The notes: generated by a model not told the origin, from the sequence alone. A stretch of DNA of 56,176 bases from a bacterium (GCA_018222345.1 JAAFAL010000004.1:1-56176), one strand, 5' to 3'. Shown: positions 19,953 through 28,398, counted from the first letter of the stretch. Made by a program: numbers and translations.

Positions 19953-21173
19953 ATGTCTATCCGAGTCTGTCACGTCATAGAAGGTGAGCGATTGCGTGGT
20001 GCAACGCAGGGCGCGCTTAACTTGCATGGCGGCCTTAGGACTCGCTGCATTGTTGACTCGTCTGTTCTGTCAACCAGTTCACTCGGCCTGGATCCGGGTG
20101 CGGGAAGAGTCGTCAGGCGCAACTGGATTCCCACTAGGGCCGATGCCTTGGTCCGCGACTTTACACGGTCTGGCATGCGCGGGACGTTCAGCATAGGCGC
20201 ATTTGGGCGCAGTCTCGCTGAAATGAATCTGGAACAGCAGTTTGATGTGGTGCACGTACATTGGGCCTGCCGACAGATCAATCCTTTTCGCGTGTTTGCC
20301 AAGTGCAATGTGCCTACTGTCTGGACGATGCGTGATTACTGGCCACTAACCGGTGGGTGCCACACGCCGCTAGGCTGTGAGCAATTCAAGACGACTTGTC
20401 ACAAATGCCCACAACTCAACGCTTGGGCTTCGACCATGGTTCGGTTGACGCATAGGTCAAAGCATAATGCGGCGCGGCCGGATGTCGTGATTGCTCCATC
20501 GATGCAAATGAAACGCGTAGTTGAAGAAAGCAGCTTTCAACCAGCTGGCAAACTTGTGACGATTCCGAACGCAGTTGACGAGTCGCGATTCGTTGCAGTC
20601 GACCGTCTAGAAGCTCGAATTGCACTTGGGCTTCCGCATAAAGGAAAGCTAGTGCTGCTAGGAGCGATTGACCTTGGTGAGCGTCATAAAGGACTCGCAG
20701 AGTTTAAGGCTGCGCTTTCACATTGTGTGGGTGAATTTTCGATCATTACCTTCGGGTATTGCAGCCATGATGTACTGGGTGATATCGGTCGCCCTGTACA
20801 CCGAATGGGATACCTGAACGATGCGCGTCAACTGTCGATGGCATACAGCGCGGCCGATGTCTTTGCTTTTCCCTCACTGGAAGAATCATTTGGCAAGACC
20901 ATGGTCGAATCACTGATGTGTGGAACGCCCGTAGTGGCTTTCCCGGTAGGGGCCGCAGAGGAAGCGTTGAAGCATGGGTTGTCTGGGCAAGTCGTAGCCG
21001 CCGCTGATACCGCTGCGTTCGGTGCAGCGCTGGACGCAATTTTGTGGGCACCGGCCGACAGGGGGGCGATTCGAAACAGTGCGATTGCTCTATTCGGCAC
21101 TTCAGTAGTAGCTGCTGACCATGAGCGGCTTTACACGAAGCTTGTTCGCGAAGCGAGAGAGAATTCTCAGTGA
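19953..21173 (+). CDS. GT4 family glycosyltransferase
   Basis: 406 residues, GT-B fold. The N-terminal domain starts MSIRVCHVIEGERLRGATQG with the glycine-rich acceptor loop. VHVHWACRQINPF is in the first domain. The C-terminal domain carries the retaining EX7E motif: E311 to E319 in EESFGKTMVES, followed by CGTPVVAFPVGAAEEAL. ATG 19953 is preferred to TTG 19947. The stop overlaps the next gene (GTGA). Retaining, cytoplasmic or membrane-associated; sugar unknown. Confidence 0.88.
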   Translation: MSIRVCHVIEGERLRGATQGALNLHGGLRTRCIVDSSVLSTSSLGLDPGAGRVVRRNWIPTRADALVRDFTRSGMRGTFSIGAFGRSLAEMNLEQQFDVVHVHWACRQINPFRVFAKCNVPTVWTMRDYWPLTGGCHTPLGCEQFKTTCHKCPQLNAWASTMVRLTHRSKHNAARPDVVIAPSMQMKRVVEESSFQPAGKLVTIPNAVDESRFVAVDRLEARIALGLPHKGKLVLLGAIDLGERHKGLAEFKAALSHCVGEFSIITFGYCSHDVLGDIGRPVHRMGYLNDARQLSMAYSAADVFAFPSLEESFGKTMVESLMCGTPVVAFPVGAAEEALKHGLSGQVVAAADTAAFGAALDAILWAPADRGAIRNSAIALFGTSVVAADHERLYTKLVREARENSQ

Positions 21174-21922
21174 CGCATGCAAGGCGAAAGGAGTTGTTGG
21201 TCCAGGTCGTTCGGAGGTTTACTACCTTGGCGCAGCGCCGCCGTCTCCGGCAGTCCATCGTTGCATTGCGCAATGCGACCAACCCGGCCCAAAAGTTGGC
21301 TTATAAGTGGTTGCTGAACCACGTCAACCTCCGCCGCAACAGGCGGCGGAGCAATCGCCGACTAGAGATCGGGCCTGGGCACACGAGCCTTGTAGGTTTT
21401 GAGACTGCCAATATCACCGTAGTGGGGCGGCTTGATTATCTTGTAGATGCGGCAAAGCCATTGCCGTTTCGCGATGCAGAATTCGACCTGATTTATGCCA
21501 GTCATATTCTCGAGCATGTTCCCTGGTATCGGACAGTTGATGTGCTGCGCGAATGGGCCCGCGTAACTCGTCCGGGCGGCAGGGTGGAGATTTGGGTTCC
21601 TGATGGGCTCAAAATTGCCAAAGCGTTTGTAGACGCTGAATCAGGCGCAGCTAACGATTTCCGACTCGATGGTTGGTACAAATTCAACCCAAACCACGAT
21701 CCATGTGTCTGGGCGAACGGACGAATGTTTTCATACGGCGACGGTGCGGGTACGAAAGGCGATCCAAATTGGCACCTGGCGTTGTTTTCACTTCGGCATC
21801 TAAGCCAATGCCTTCGAGAAGCAGGTTTCGGAGAGATAGTGGAGCTTCCCCGAGATGCAGTTCGAGGCGATGACCATGGCTGGATCAATCTCGGAGTTAC
21901 CGGGGTGCGACTTGAACTATAG
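21170..21922 (+). CDS. SAM-dependent methyltransferase, class I
   Basis: 250 residues. The SAM-binding motif LEIGPGH is at 65-71, DAAKPLPFRDAEFDLIYAS at about 93-111, and SHILEHV at 111-117, the typical Methyltransf_11 pattern. The N-terminal 60 residues are strongly basic (many Arg), possibly for membrane or substrate contact. The GTG start overlaps the previous stop. In this setting it may methylate or cap a growing glycan, but the substrate cannot be read from the sequence. Confidence 0.8.
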   Translation: MTHARRKELLVQVVRRFTTLAQRRRLRQSIVALRNATNPAQKLAYKWLLNHVNLRRNRRRSNRRLEIGPGHTSLVGFETANITVVGRLDYLVDAAKPLPFRDAEFDLIYASHILEHVPWYRTVDVLREWARVTRPGGRVEIWVPDGLKIAKAFVDAESGAANDFRLDGWYKFNPNHDPCVWANGRMFSYGDGAGTKGDPNWHLALFSLRHLSQCLREAGFGEIVELPRDAVRGDDHGWINLGVTGVRLEL

Positions 21923-22868
21923 AAGCGTCTCCGATCTTGCCGCTACGATTCGTGCTGGGTCGAGCGCCGTGCCTAGTAACGTCAATTTGATTGTAGGGAT
22001 TCCTCGCAGTGGAACACTTGCTGCGAGCCTTCTGGCGCTACACATGAACCATAGTACATGCGACTTGGAAAGCTATCTGCGCGGCGAAGAACCTGTTCAT
22101 GGAAACACGCGTAGTCCGTTGCGTTCTGATCTGCACAATCCAGAGTTGACCGGGCGCACTCTTGTATTAGATGACAGTGTCGCGTCTGGCAATACATTGC
22201 GTTTGGCAAGGACCCGGATCGAGGAGGCTTTTCCAGGTCGCGAATGTATTTATGGCGGTGTGTTCGTTTGCGAATCTGCTCGCGATGCTACGGATATTGC
22301 ATTCGAGTTGCTTGAAATGCCGAGGGTATTCGAGTGGAACTTGTTCCATCGGCCAGATATTGATCAATGTTGCGTTGATATCGACGGAGTGCTCTGCCGA
22401 GATCCGACCAATGCCGAGAACGATGATGGGGTGAACTATCAGATGTTCATGCGCACAGTAGCGCCGCTGTTCAAGCCTAGTTATCCCATTGGGCACCTGG
22501 TTACCAGTCGGCTGGAGCGATACCGCCAGTTGACTGAGGAGTGGCTTCACAACAACGGCATCAATTTTCACCACCTACACATGCTCGACCTGCCGACAGC
22601 GGAGATTCGACGGCAGCAGCGCGCGCATGCGCCATTCAAGGCGAAGGTCTACAGCCAGGTTCGCCAAGCGCAATTGTTTGTTGAAAGTGATCCGATTCAG
22701 GCTCAACAGATCGCGGATATGTCGGGTAAGGCAGTGCTGTGCTATTCGGATCAGTTGATGTATCGCCCTCACACAGTCATTCCTCGCGCTTTGCGCGCCG
22801 TGGAAACAAGGATGGGCCGGGTTAAGCGAGCGGCGTTGCGTCGGTTGCGGCGCGGGCGCGATGGTTGA
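21912..22868 (+). CDS. Phosphoribosyltransferase-HAD phosphatase fusion
   Basis: 318 residues from a TTG start at 21912 preceded by GGGG; ATG codons at 21870 and 21876 are alternatives with a longer overlap onto the methyltransferase. N-terminal type I PRTase domain: VNLIVGIPRSGTLAASLL near 24-41 and the PRPP-binding LVLDDSVASGNT at 84-95. C-terminal HAD-like domain: CVDIDGVLC at 154-162 with Asp156 and Asp158 as nucleophile and acid/base, then a TSR motif and later lysine/aspartate segments. The basic tail is Arg-rich. No nucleotide pathway partner is adjacent; the genes around it make glycan. Inference: it adds phosphoribose from PRPP and then dephosphorylates it, or prepares a pentose donor. 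Confidence 0.75.
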   Translation: MNYRSVSDLAATIRAGSSAVPSNVNLIVGIPRSGTLAASLLALHMNHSTCDLESYLRGEEPVHGNTRSPLRSDLHNPELTGRTLVLDDSVASGNTLRLARTRIEEAFPGRECIYGGVFVCESARDATDIAFELLEMPRVFEWNLFHRPDIDQCCVDIDGVLCRDPTNAENDDGVNYQMFMRTVAPLFKPSYPIGHLVTSRLERYRQLTEEWLHNNGINFHHLHMLDLPTAEIRRQQRAHAPFKAKVYSQVRQAQLFVESDPIQAQQIADMSGKAVLCYSDQLMYRPHTVIPRALRAVETRMGRVKRAALRRLRRGRDG

Positions 22869-24294
22869 CCAGCCAATATCGATCCGACGCGGGTTGACAT
22901 GGATTCTGATTGGTCAAGGGGGGCGGGTTGCAACGCAACTCATCAGCTTGGCAACTTTGGTTCGTCTGTTGCCGCCAACCGACTATGGCCTGATGGCTAT
23001 GGCCGCGACAGTGGTGGCGCTGGCTGCCATGTTCCGAGATTTCGGTACGGCAGCTGCACTGATTCAGGCGCCAACCGTTAGCACCAGGCTCAAGCAATCG
23101 GTTTTTTGCTTCAACCTGACTATAGGCATACTCGTTGCCGCGGCTACATTGGTTTTGGCAGCGCCCGTTTCCATGCTGTTCGCCGAGGCGAGGCTCTTTT
23201 GGGTTCTTATTGCCTTGTCGCCAGTATTTGTGATTGGCGCATTGGGGGCGGTTTCTCGCGCGATGTTAGAGCGCGAAAGCAAATTTCGCAGCCTGGCGGG
23301 TGCGGATGTTGCTGCCGGGCTGGTGGGGTTAGCAGTTGCCGTGGTCATTGCCGTGTCAGGTGGTGGCGTCTACGCCTTGGTCGGGCAACAACTGGCTTCC
23401 GCACTGGTGGCAACGGTCGCTGTTCTTTGGCTAGTGAGTTGGAAGCCGGCTGCTGAGGTTCGCTTTGATGAGATTCCGAAGATATTCAGTTTCTCTTCGA
23501 ATGTTTTTCTGTTCAATATCATCAACTATTTCCACAGGAGCGCAGGTGATTTTCTGATTGGCAGATACCTTGGCGCAAAGACCTTGGGTTTCTACAGCGT
23601 TGCGAATCGAATTCTCATGCTACCGCTCCAGAACGTGACGTTCGCCATCAATCGAGCGTCCTTCCCTGTGTACAGTCGACATAGCGAAAATCAACGTGCG
23701 CTCCAGGTTCACTATTCGGAAACTCTGGCGTCAATCTGCTTTGTCATCGCACCTGCGCTCGCGTTGGTCTGGGCATTACGGGAGCCAATTATTGAGCTGG
23801 TGCTGGGTCCCGAGTGGGTTCAAATTGCAGTGCTTTTGGCATGGATTGCACCAACCGGCTTTTTGCAGTCAGTTACTAGCACTAGCGGTTCGATTCTCAA
23901 TGCACTTGGACGGTCGGACTTGCTCAGAAACCTGGGGGTTGTCGGAGTGCCATTTCTCATTCTAGCCATGGTCGCAGGCTTGAAATACGGCGTCGAAGGG
24001 GTGGTGTCGTTTTATTTCGTAGCTAATGTGTTTTGGTCGGTGCCTGTGATGGCGGTGGTATTCAGGCAATTGGGTGGTGGCGCATTGGAATTTCTAAAAT
24101 CCACCTACCGATTCAGTGCGCTGGCAGTGATTCTGGCGCTTGTTACGCGCTGGGCGTGGGCCGAAGGCATTTGGGGCAGTCTTCCATCACTAGTAGGAAT
24201 CACCGCTTCCACCATTATCTTTTCTGGTCTGTACTTGGCGATCGCATGGGCCTGTGCACCGATGCCGATCAAATCGGCATTAGCGCGTCAATAG
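22861..24294 (+). CDS. Wzx/TuaB-type lipopolysaccharide flippase
   Basis: 477 residues with about 12-14 hydrophobic helices, MOP superfamily (Polysacc_synt_3-like). The N-terminus IRRGLTWILIGQGGRVATQL and segments such as PPTDYGLMAMAATVVALAAMF and YLGAKTLGFYSVANRILMLP are typical of WzxC/TuaB-like exporters. It overlaps the PRTase-HAD gene by 8 nt. Known role of the family: flips lipid-linked oligosaccharides across the inner membrane. It closes the plus-strand glycan operon; no Wzy polymerase is visible beside it. Confidence 0.88.
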   Translation: MVDQPISIRRGLTWILIGQGGRVATQLISLATLVRLLPPTDYGLMAMAATVVALAAMFRDFGTAAALIQAPTVSTRLKQSVFCFNLTIGILVAAATLVLAAPVSMLFAEARLFWVLIALSPVFVIGALGAVSRAMLERESKFRSLAGADVAAGLVGLAVAVVIAVSGGGVYALVGQQLASALVATVAVLWLVSWKPAAEVRFDEIPKIFSFSSNVFLFNIINYFHRSAGDFLIGRYLGAKTLGFYSVANRILMLPLQNVTFAINRASFPVYSRHSENQRALQVHYSETLASICFVIAPALALVWALREPIIELVLGPEWVQIAVLLAWIAPTGFLQSVTSTSGSILNALGRSDLLRNLGVVGVPFLILAMVAGLKYGVEGVVSFYFVANVFWSVPVMAVVFRQLGGGALEFLKSTYRFSALAVILALVTRWAWAEGIWGSLPSLVGITASTIIFSGLYLAIAWACAPMPIKSALARQ

Positions 24295-24333
24295 AGCTCA
24301 CGTGACAAACATCGGTCAGACTCGACTCTCGTG

Positions 24334-25218
24334 TCAATCGTTATCGTGCATCTTCCTCGAGAGCGTGACATATAGCAGCGTCGTGATCTGCTCGGCTACT
24401 AGTCCGATCAAGAAAACCAGAACCGACGTTGAAACCAATAACGCACCGAAGTTTGTGAACACGCCGCTCGACAGATAAGTGAATAGGTAATACCCGACGC
24501 CGCCCAGCAGGAAAGTTATGGAAATCGGGAAGAACACCTTCAGCGGCGAATACAACGATGCGATGCGAAAAATGATCAGCAGAAACCGCGCGCCATCCTT
24601 GAACAGCTTAATGTGGCTCGATCCGGTTCTTCGTGACACGTCAATTGGAGTGAATGACACACCATACCCACCCCGAAAAAACGCGATGGTGCTTGTTGTG
24701 GGGTAGGAAAACCCATTGGGTAATAAGTCTACGAAATCGAGAATAACGGATCGGCGCATGGCTCGGAATCCTGACGTCAGGTCTTTCACTGTGTGGCCTG
24801 TAACCCAAGTCGCGAGGCCGTTGTAGATGCTGTTCGCGATATATCGCCAGATGTTGGCTTGCCCGGAGCGACTTCTTGCCCCTACGGCTAGATCGGCACC
24901 CTGTTCAAGCTCTTCCAGCAAAGTACGGATGTCCTTGGGGTCGTGCTGGCCATCAGCATCCATGCAAACCACAAATGGCCTACTAGCGGCCTTGAGCCCA
25001 CTCTTGATCGCGGCACCGTTCCCGCGAGATGTTCGATGGTGTACGACTATCGAGCTCAAGGATTGCACCATCTCGCCAGTTCCGTCTGTTGATCCATCGT
25101 CTACAACAATGATCTCGGCTTCCGGGTGAATCTGCCGAATTGTCTCTAGGACTCCCGGCAGGCTTGTGACCTCATTCTTGGCAGGAATGACAACCGAAAA
25201 GTCTAAGTCCTTGATCAC
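24334..25218 (-). CDS. DPM1-like polyprenyl-phosphate glycosyltransferase (GT2)
   Basis: 294 residues. GT-A domain with VVIPAKNE at 9-16, VVDDGSTDGT at 38-47, and MDADGQHDP at 86-94 (metal-binding DAD 87-89), the pattern of dolichol-phosphate-mannose synthase-like enzymes. RSGQANIWRYIANSIYN and DLTSGFRAMRR follow. The C-terminal part has a GtrB/DPM-like pair of membrane helices (VFFPISITFLLGGVGYYLF and LLVSTSVLVFLIGLVAEQI). It should make undecaprenyl-phosphate-hexose on the cytoplasmic side. The GTG start overlaps the stop of the upstream GT-C gene, so the two are translationally coupled and probably act in sequence. Confidence 0.85.
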   Translation of the reverse strand: MIKDLDFSVVIPAKNEVTSLPGVLETIRQIHPEAEIIVVDDGSTDGTGEMVQSLSSIVVHHRTSRGNGAAIKSGLKAASRPFVVCMDADGQHDPKDIRTLLEELEQGADLAVGARSRSGQANIWRYIANSIYNGLATWVTGHTVKDLTSGFRAMRRSVILDFVDLLPNGFSYPTTSTIAFFRGGYGVSFTPIDVSRRTGSSHIKLFKDGARFLLIIFRIASLYSPLKVFFPISITFLLGGVGYYLFTYLSSGVFTNFGALLVSTSVLVFLIGLVAEQITTLLYVTLSRKMHDND

Positions 25219-27140
25219 TGTCGGCTCCCTGCTGCGAGATTTTCGCGAATGACACTTAGGTCGCGGTCGTAGATGCCTGCTTTGGGGTGCTCTTCCAAGA
25301 CCGATAGCCGCGCTAGCGCTTGATCTTCAAGCCCTGCTGCCAACAGTAGCTTGAGCAGATTGAACTGGATATCCCACCGCTCGGGTTGTGTGTCGACGGC
25401 CTGCCGCATGATCTCGATGGCACCACGTGAGTCGTCAACCCTATTGAACAGGAACTGAGCATACGCATTCTTGATACTGATAATTGCGCCAGTGGGCAGA
25501 TTATCATTGGCTAGAGCTGCGTCAGTCCATGTTTCCAGTACAGCTGGTGGCAAGGACTGCCGCGGAGGCTGAGCCGACAACAGGCTGACCAGGCTATTGA
25601 GCGTATAGATTTGATATCCGGCTGTCTGCAATCGTTTTGCCACCTGTTCGATGAGTTGGTCGGGCACAGACTGATTCAGTCGCCAGTTGATGCTGGCGAT
25701 TCGCATCAGGCTACCGGCATCGCGGGGGTCAAGTTCGGCGGCTTCACGAAAGTGGCCCGTCGCCGACCCGCAGAGTTTTCGAGCGGTCTCAATCAAACCA
25801 CCATTAATGTATCGATGGCATAGCGCAACGAACTCGGAGCCTACATAGATGTGGGCGCGGGGAGAACTGGGGTGGGCGTGGAGTGACCGGTTTAGCATGT
25901 CCGATCGATCGGCCCACACGCTAGCGTTATGGTGTGTCAGCATTCCTAGAGTGACGGCTGCGAGGGCAGTGAGAACGATTGCCCAACGCCGCATGCCGGA
26001 ACTAGCCTGCGCCAGCCATTGGTGTACCTGCAGGCTCAACCCGATAAACAGCCCGGTTGAAGGAAGATAGTTTCGGTGTTCGTACTTCAATTCCAAAGGG
26101 ATAAAGGTTGATTCGAGCGCATGAGCGACCAAGTAGAACGCTAGGCCAAAACTCAACCATCGAATGCCCAGGCTTGGGCGCGCCAACCCAACTATGGTTG
26201 CCGCTACGCCTAAAGCCAACACAAGTGCAGGCAGGGTGCTAGACGTCGGGAGTATGTCATCGTGGAACAGGGTCATCGAACTGATGTCCGGGAGCAACAA
26301 CTGGCGCAGATATTCACCGAGCACAAGGGGTTGAGTCAGGAGCCTCTGGCTCATAGTGAAATCGCGCTGTAAGTAGCCTGCTAAAAAATCTGGAAACTTC
26401 CAGAGCAAAGCTAGGACAAGCAGAACGCTTGGAACAACTGCGCCACACCAGAACAATATTCGTGACGGAGCGCCACCGCTAGCTTGGTGGCGGATTACAC
26501 CCGCTTCAAGAACCAGTAGGATCAACGGTGCTAGTGCAGCTGTTTCCTTGCAGGCGATGCCGAGCAATGTAAGCAAGCCTATTGCCGGCAACGTGGCGAT
26601 TGTTCGGAGCCAAGAGCTGCTTGCGGCTGTGCGTTGGCGCAGATACAGCAACGTAGCAGCCAGTACGAACAGTGTGGAAAGCGCAGTCATGCGCTGTACA
26701 ACGTAAAACACGGTTGACACATGCAGCGGGTGTAGCGCCCACACTGCAGTGACGAGTAGGGGCGGCCATGGGCTGCTTACTCCGGCAATGCTGGATATTT
26801 TTTGGGCTAGCAAAAACACCAAGGCAGCCACAACAATGTGGATGGCCAGATTTGTGGCCAGCATAGGCGCAGGTTGCAAGCCCGAGATCGCGTGATTGAC
26901 CGCGAAGCTGGCATTGGCGAGCGGGCGACCTAAGCCGCTCGATGGGCTATCAGCTACTGCCCTGTGCAAAGCGTCCAAGCTCAAAGAATCAATATGAACG
27001 CCGGGTTGATTGACAATATGCTGGTAGTCATCAAGCCAGAAATTGCCGTTAATGCCTGGCCAATACGCTAAGGCTATCAACACAAGTAGCAACGCGCCCA
27101 TGCTCCCGCATCTGATTGCTACGCTGCGATTATTTGACAT
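25215..27140 (-). CDS. TMTC-like membrane GT-C protein with C-terminal TPRs (putative pilin glycosyltransferase)
   Basis: 641 residues from ATG 27140 (a TTG lies one codon upstream). N-terminal membrane helix, then NGNFWLDDYQHI with Asp37-Asp38 in the first periplasmic loop, the catalytic position of GT-C enzymes. About ten further hydrophobic segments follow. The segment ALHPLHVSTVFYVVQRMTAL matches the HPxH...R pattern of TMTC/POMT-like proteins. After the last helix (near residue 410) comes a soluble helical region of about 220 residues with TPR-like periodicity (EAAELDPRDAGSLMRIASI; RQAVDTQPERWDIQFNLLKL). It lies directly downstream of a pilin gene and coupled to the DPM1-like gene. Inference: it transfers a sugar from polyprenyl-phosphate to pilin. 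It could instead act on another glycan. Confidence 0.7.
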   Translation of the reverse strand: MSNNRSVAIRCGSMGALLLVLIALAYWPGINGNFWLDDYQHIVNQPGVHIDSLSLDALHRAVADSPSSGLGRPLANASFAVNHAISGLQPAPMLATNLAIHIVVAALVFLLAQKISSIAGVSSPWPPLLVTAVWALHPLHVSTVFYVVQRMTALSTLFVLAATLLYLRQRTAASSSWLRTIATLPAIGLLTLLGIACKETAALAPLILLVLEAGVIRHQASGGAPSRILFWCGAVVPSVLLVLALLWKFPDFLAGYLQRDFTMSQRLLTQPLVLGEYLRQLLLPDISSMTLFHDDILPTSSTLPALVLALGVAATIVGLARPSLGIRWLSFGLAFYLVAHALESTFIPLELKYEHRNYLPSTGLFIGLSLQVHQWLAQASSGMRRWAIVLTALAAVTLGMLTHHNASVWADRSDMLNRSLHAHPSSPRAHIYVGSEFVALCHRYINGGLIETARKLCGSATGHFREAAELDPRDAGSLMRIASINWRLNQSVPDQLIEQVAKRLQTAGYQIYTLNSLVSLLSAQPPRQSLPPAVLETWTDAALANDNLPTGAIISIKNAYAQFLFNRVDDSRGAIEIMRQAVDTQPERWDIQFNLLKLLLAAGLEDQALARLSVLEEHPKAGIYDRDLSVIRENLAAGSRQ

Positions 27141-27164
27141 CAATTCGTATCGGTGTTGGCCCGC

Positions 27165-27190
27165 AAAAAAAAGCCCGCCGTTAGGCGGGC
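27165..27190 (-). terminator. Intrinsic terminator downstream of the first pilin gene
   Basis: GCCCGCC (27173-27179) and GGCGGGC (27184-27190) with a 4-nt loop, followed on the minus strand by an eight-base T run (27172-27165). It stops most pilin transcripts just before the GT-C gene, which starts 24 nt beyond; low-level read-through is a likely way that gene is expressed. Confidence 0.9.
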
Positions 27191-27233
27191 TTTCCTGTTT
27201 CAGGCAAGACTTAACAGTCTTGCATGCTTCATC

Positions 27234-27695
27234 TTACAAGCTAGAAGCGTTTGAGCATGGCTTGGGTAGATACTTGGTTTCCAAAGTAGAACCTGCCCCA
27301 TTTTGCAAACACAGCCATTCGCCACCTGCGGTGCGCTCATAAGCCAACACACCACCCGAAATGCCGGACGACACGCCAGTTGTCTTAAACGTGGCTAGCA
27401 GTTGTCCAGTGGATGTTGCAACATTGGCTACGCTAAGTGAGTCAACATATTGGCCTGATGTGCGGATGCCTAACGCAGTTAGAGCTGCTGTATCGGCAGG
27501 GAATGCCCCTTCCTGAGCAACGCTCTCTTCAATGGCTGTGCGCGCACCACCAATTAGTGTGGAGGCTTCAGATACTTGCGAGCGCGCAATGTAGTCCTGG
27601 TAAGCCGGGATGGCGATGGCGGCGAGAATGCCGATGATCGCCACAACGATCATGAGTTCGATCAGGGTGAAACCCTGTTGCTTTTGATTGGTCAT
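27234..27695 (-). CDS. pilA: Type IV major pilin, copy 1
   Basis: 153 residues. The 8-residue leader MTNQKQQG is followed by [25 protein letters not shown], with Phe1 and Glu5 of the mature pilin, a class IVa signature for PilD cleavage and N-methylation. The globular part ends with the disulphide pair WLC and PKPC and a short tail SNASSL rich in Ser. In Pseudomonas group I pilins the C-terminal Ser is glycosylated, so this tail is a candidate acceptor. A sigma-54-like promoter lies upstream and an intrinsic terminator downstream. Confidence 0.93.
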   Translation of the reverse strand: MTNQKQQGFTLIELMIVVAIIGILAAIAIPAYQDYIARSQVSEASTLIGGARTAIEESVAQEGAFPADTAALTALGIRTSGQYVDSLSVANVATSTGQLLATFKTTGVSSGISGGVLAYERTAGGEWLCLQNGAGSTLETKYLPKPCSNASSL

Positions 27696-27761
27696 GAGAA
27701 ACCGTCCTTAATCTGAGAATGTGAACCGATGCGGCGGTACTCCCCGCCTGCATATAGTTGA

Positions 27762-27777
27762 TCCAAGATCGGTGCCA
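27762..27777 (-). promoter_or_regulatory. Sigma-54-like promoter of pilin copy 1
   Basis: On the minus strand TGGCAC-N5-TTGGA. The -24 half is a perfect consensus; the -12 half has TTGG instead of TTGC, losing the usual C of the GC doublet. It ends about 67 nt before the pilin ATG. Pilin genes of Pseudomonas are sigma-54/PilR dependent, which supports the call. Confidence 0.6.
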
Positions 27778-27853
27778 GCCAGGGAAATTTGAAAAACACA
27801 TAAAATACAAATGCTTGCATATTGTTTCGTGCTCTAGAACTTTGGCTCCGCGC

Positions 27854-27888
27854 CGTCAATTGTCACGCGGTGACGAATATTGTCACTT
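27854..27888. promoter_or_regulatory. Candidate enhancer (PilR-type) upstream of pilin copy 1
   Basis: Two direct copies of ATTGTCAC 20 bp apart, with an inverted repeat GTCAC-gcg-GTGAC at 27862-27874 formed by the first copy. The region lies roughly 100-140 bp upstream of the expected start of the sigma-54 transcript, where an enhancer-binding protein should act. PilR of Pseudomonas binds repeats containing TGTC. It might instead be a weak terminator of pilin copy 2. Confidence 0.4.
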
Positions 27889-27902
27889 CCGTTTCGCGAC
27901 GG

Positions 27903-28358
27903 TCAGACCTTGACGCAACCTTTGGGTAGGTATGGCGGTTCAATGGCGCTGGCTGCCGGCGTTGTGCACTGCCACTCCAGCGTGTTCCCGATAATTGTTG
28001 GTGACCAGTCAAGCGCTTTTCCGGATATCAGTGCCGACACGCCGATGGTTTTGAATGTCACACTAATTACGCCATCAGTAACTGATACAGCGTTGACAAA
28101 GTTTCCGGCGTTAGCGGCTTTGGCTGGCGGAATCACGCCAATACCGCTGTCTGCATTGTCCAGATTGCCATCCAGGGCGAACGTCTCTGTCACCTGCACC
28201 TTGAGTGATCCAGCGATGGCGATGCCCTCGCTGACCTGCGCCTTGGCGACGTATTCCTGATAGGCGGGAATTGCTATGGACGCCAGTATGCCAATGATCG
28301 CCGTCACGATCATCAACTCAATCAATGTAAAGCCAGATTGTTTCGGACGTTTAGCCAT
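27903..28358 (-). CDS. pilA: Type IV major pilin, copy 2
   Basis: 151 residues. The 9-residue leader MAKRPKQSG precedes [25 protein letters not shown] with mature Phe1 and Glu5. The globular domain differs strongly from copy 1 but also closes with a Cys pair (WQC and PKGC) and has no Ser-rich tail after the last Cys (ends VKV). It has its own sigma-54-like promoter. The two could be alternative major pilins, or one may be a specialised minor subunit. Confidence 0.92.
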   Translation of the reverse strand: MAKRPKQSGFTLIELMIVTAIIGILASIAIPAYQEYVAKAQVSEGIAIAGSLKVQVTETFALDGNLDNADSGIGVIPPAKAANAGNFVNAVSVTDGVISVTFKTIGVSALISGKALDWSPTIIGNTLEWQCTTPAASAIEPPYLPKGCVKV

Positions 28359-28398
28359 GATGGCCTCGCCACCGCTTGAGCAGTTGACGCCTCGATTT

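Noticed and set aside
24295-24333. Terminator between the convergent flippase and DPM1-like genes
   Set aside because: Only TGACA/TGTCA short arms are present; no stable GC stem or T run.
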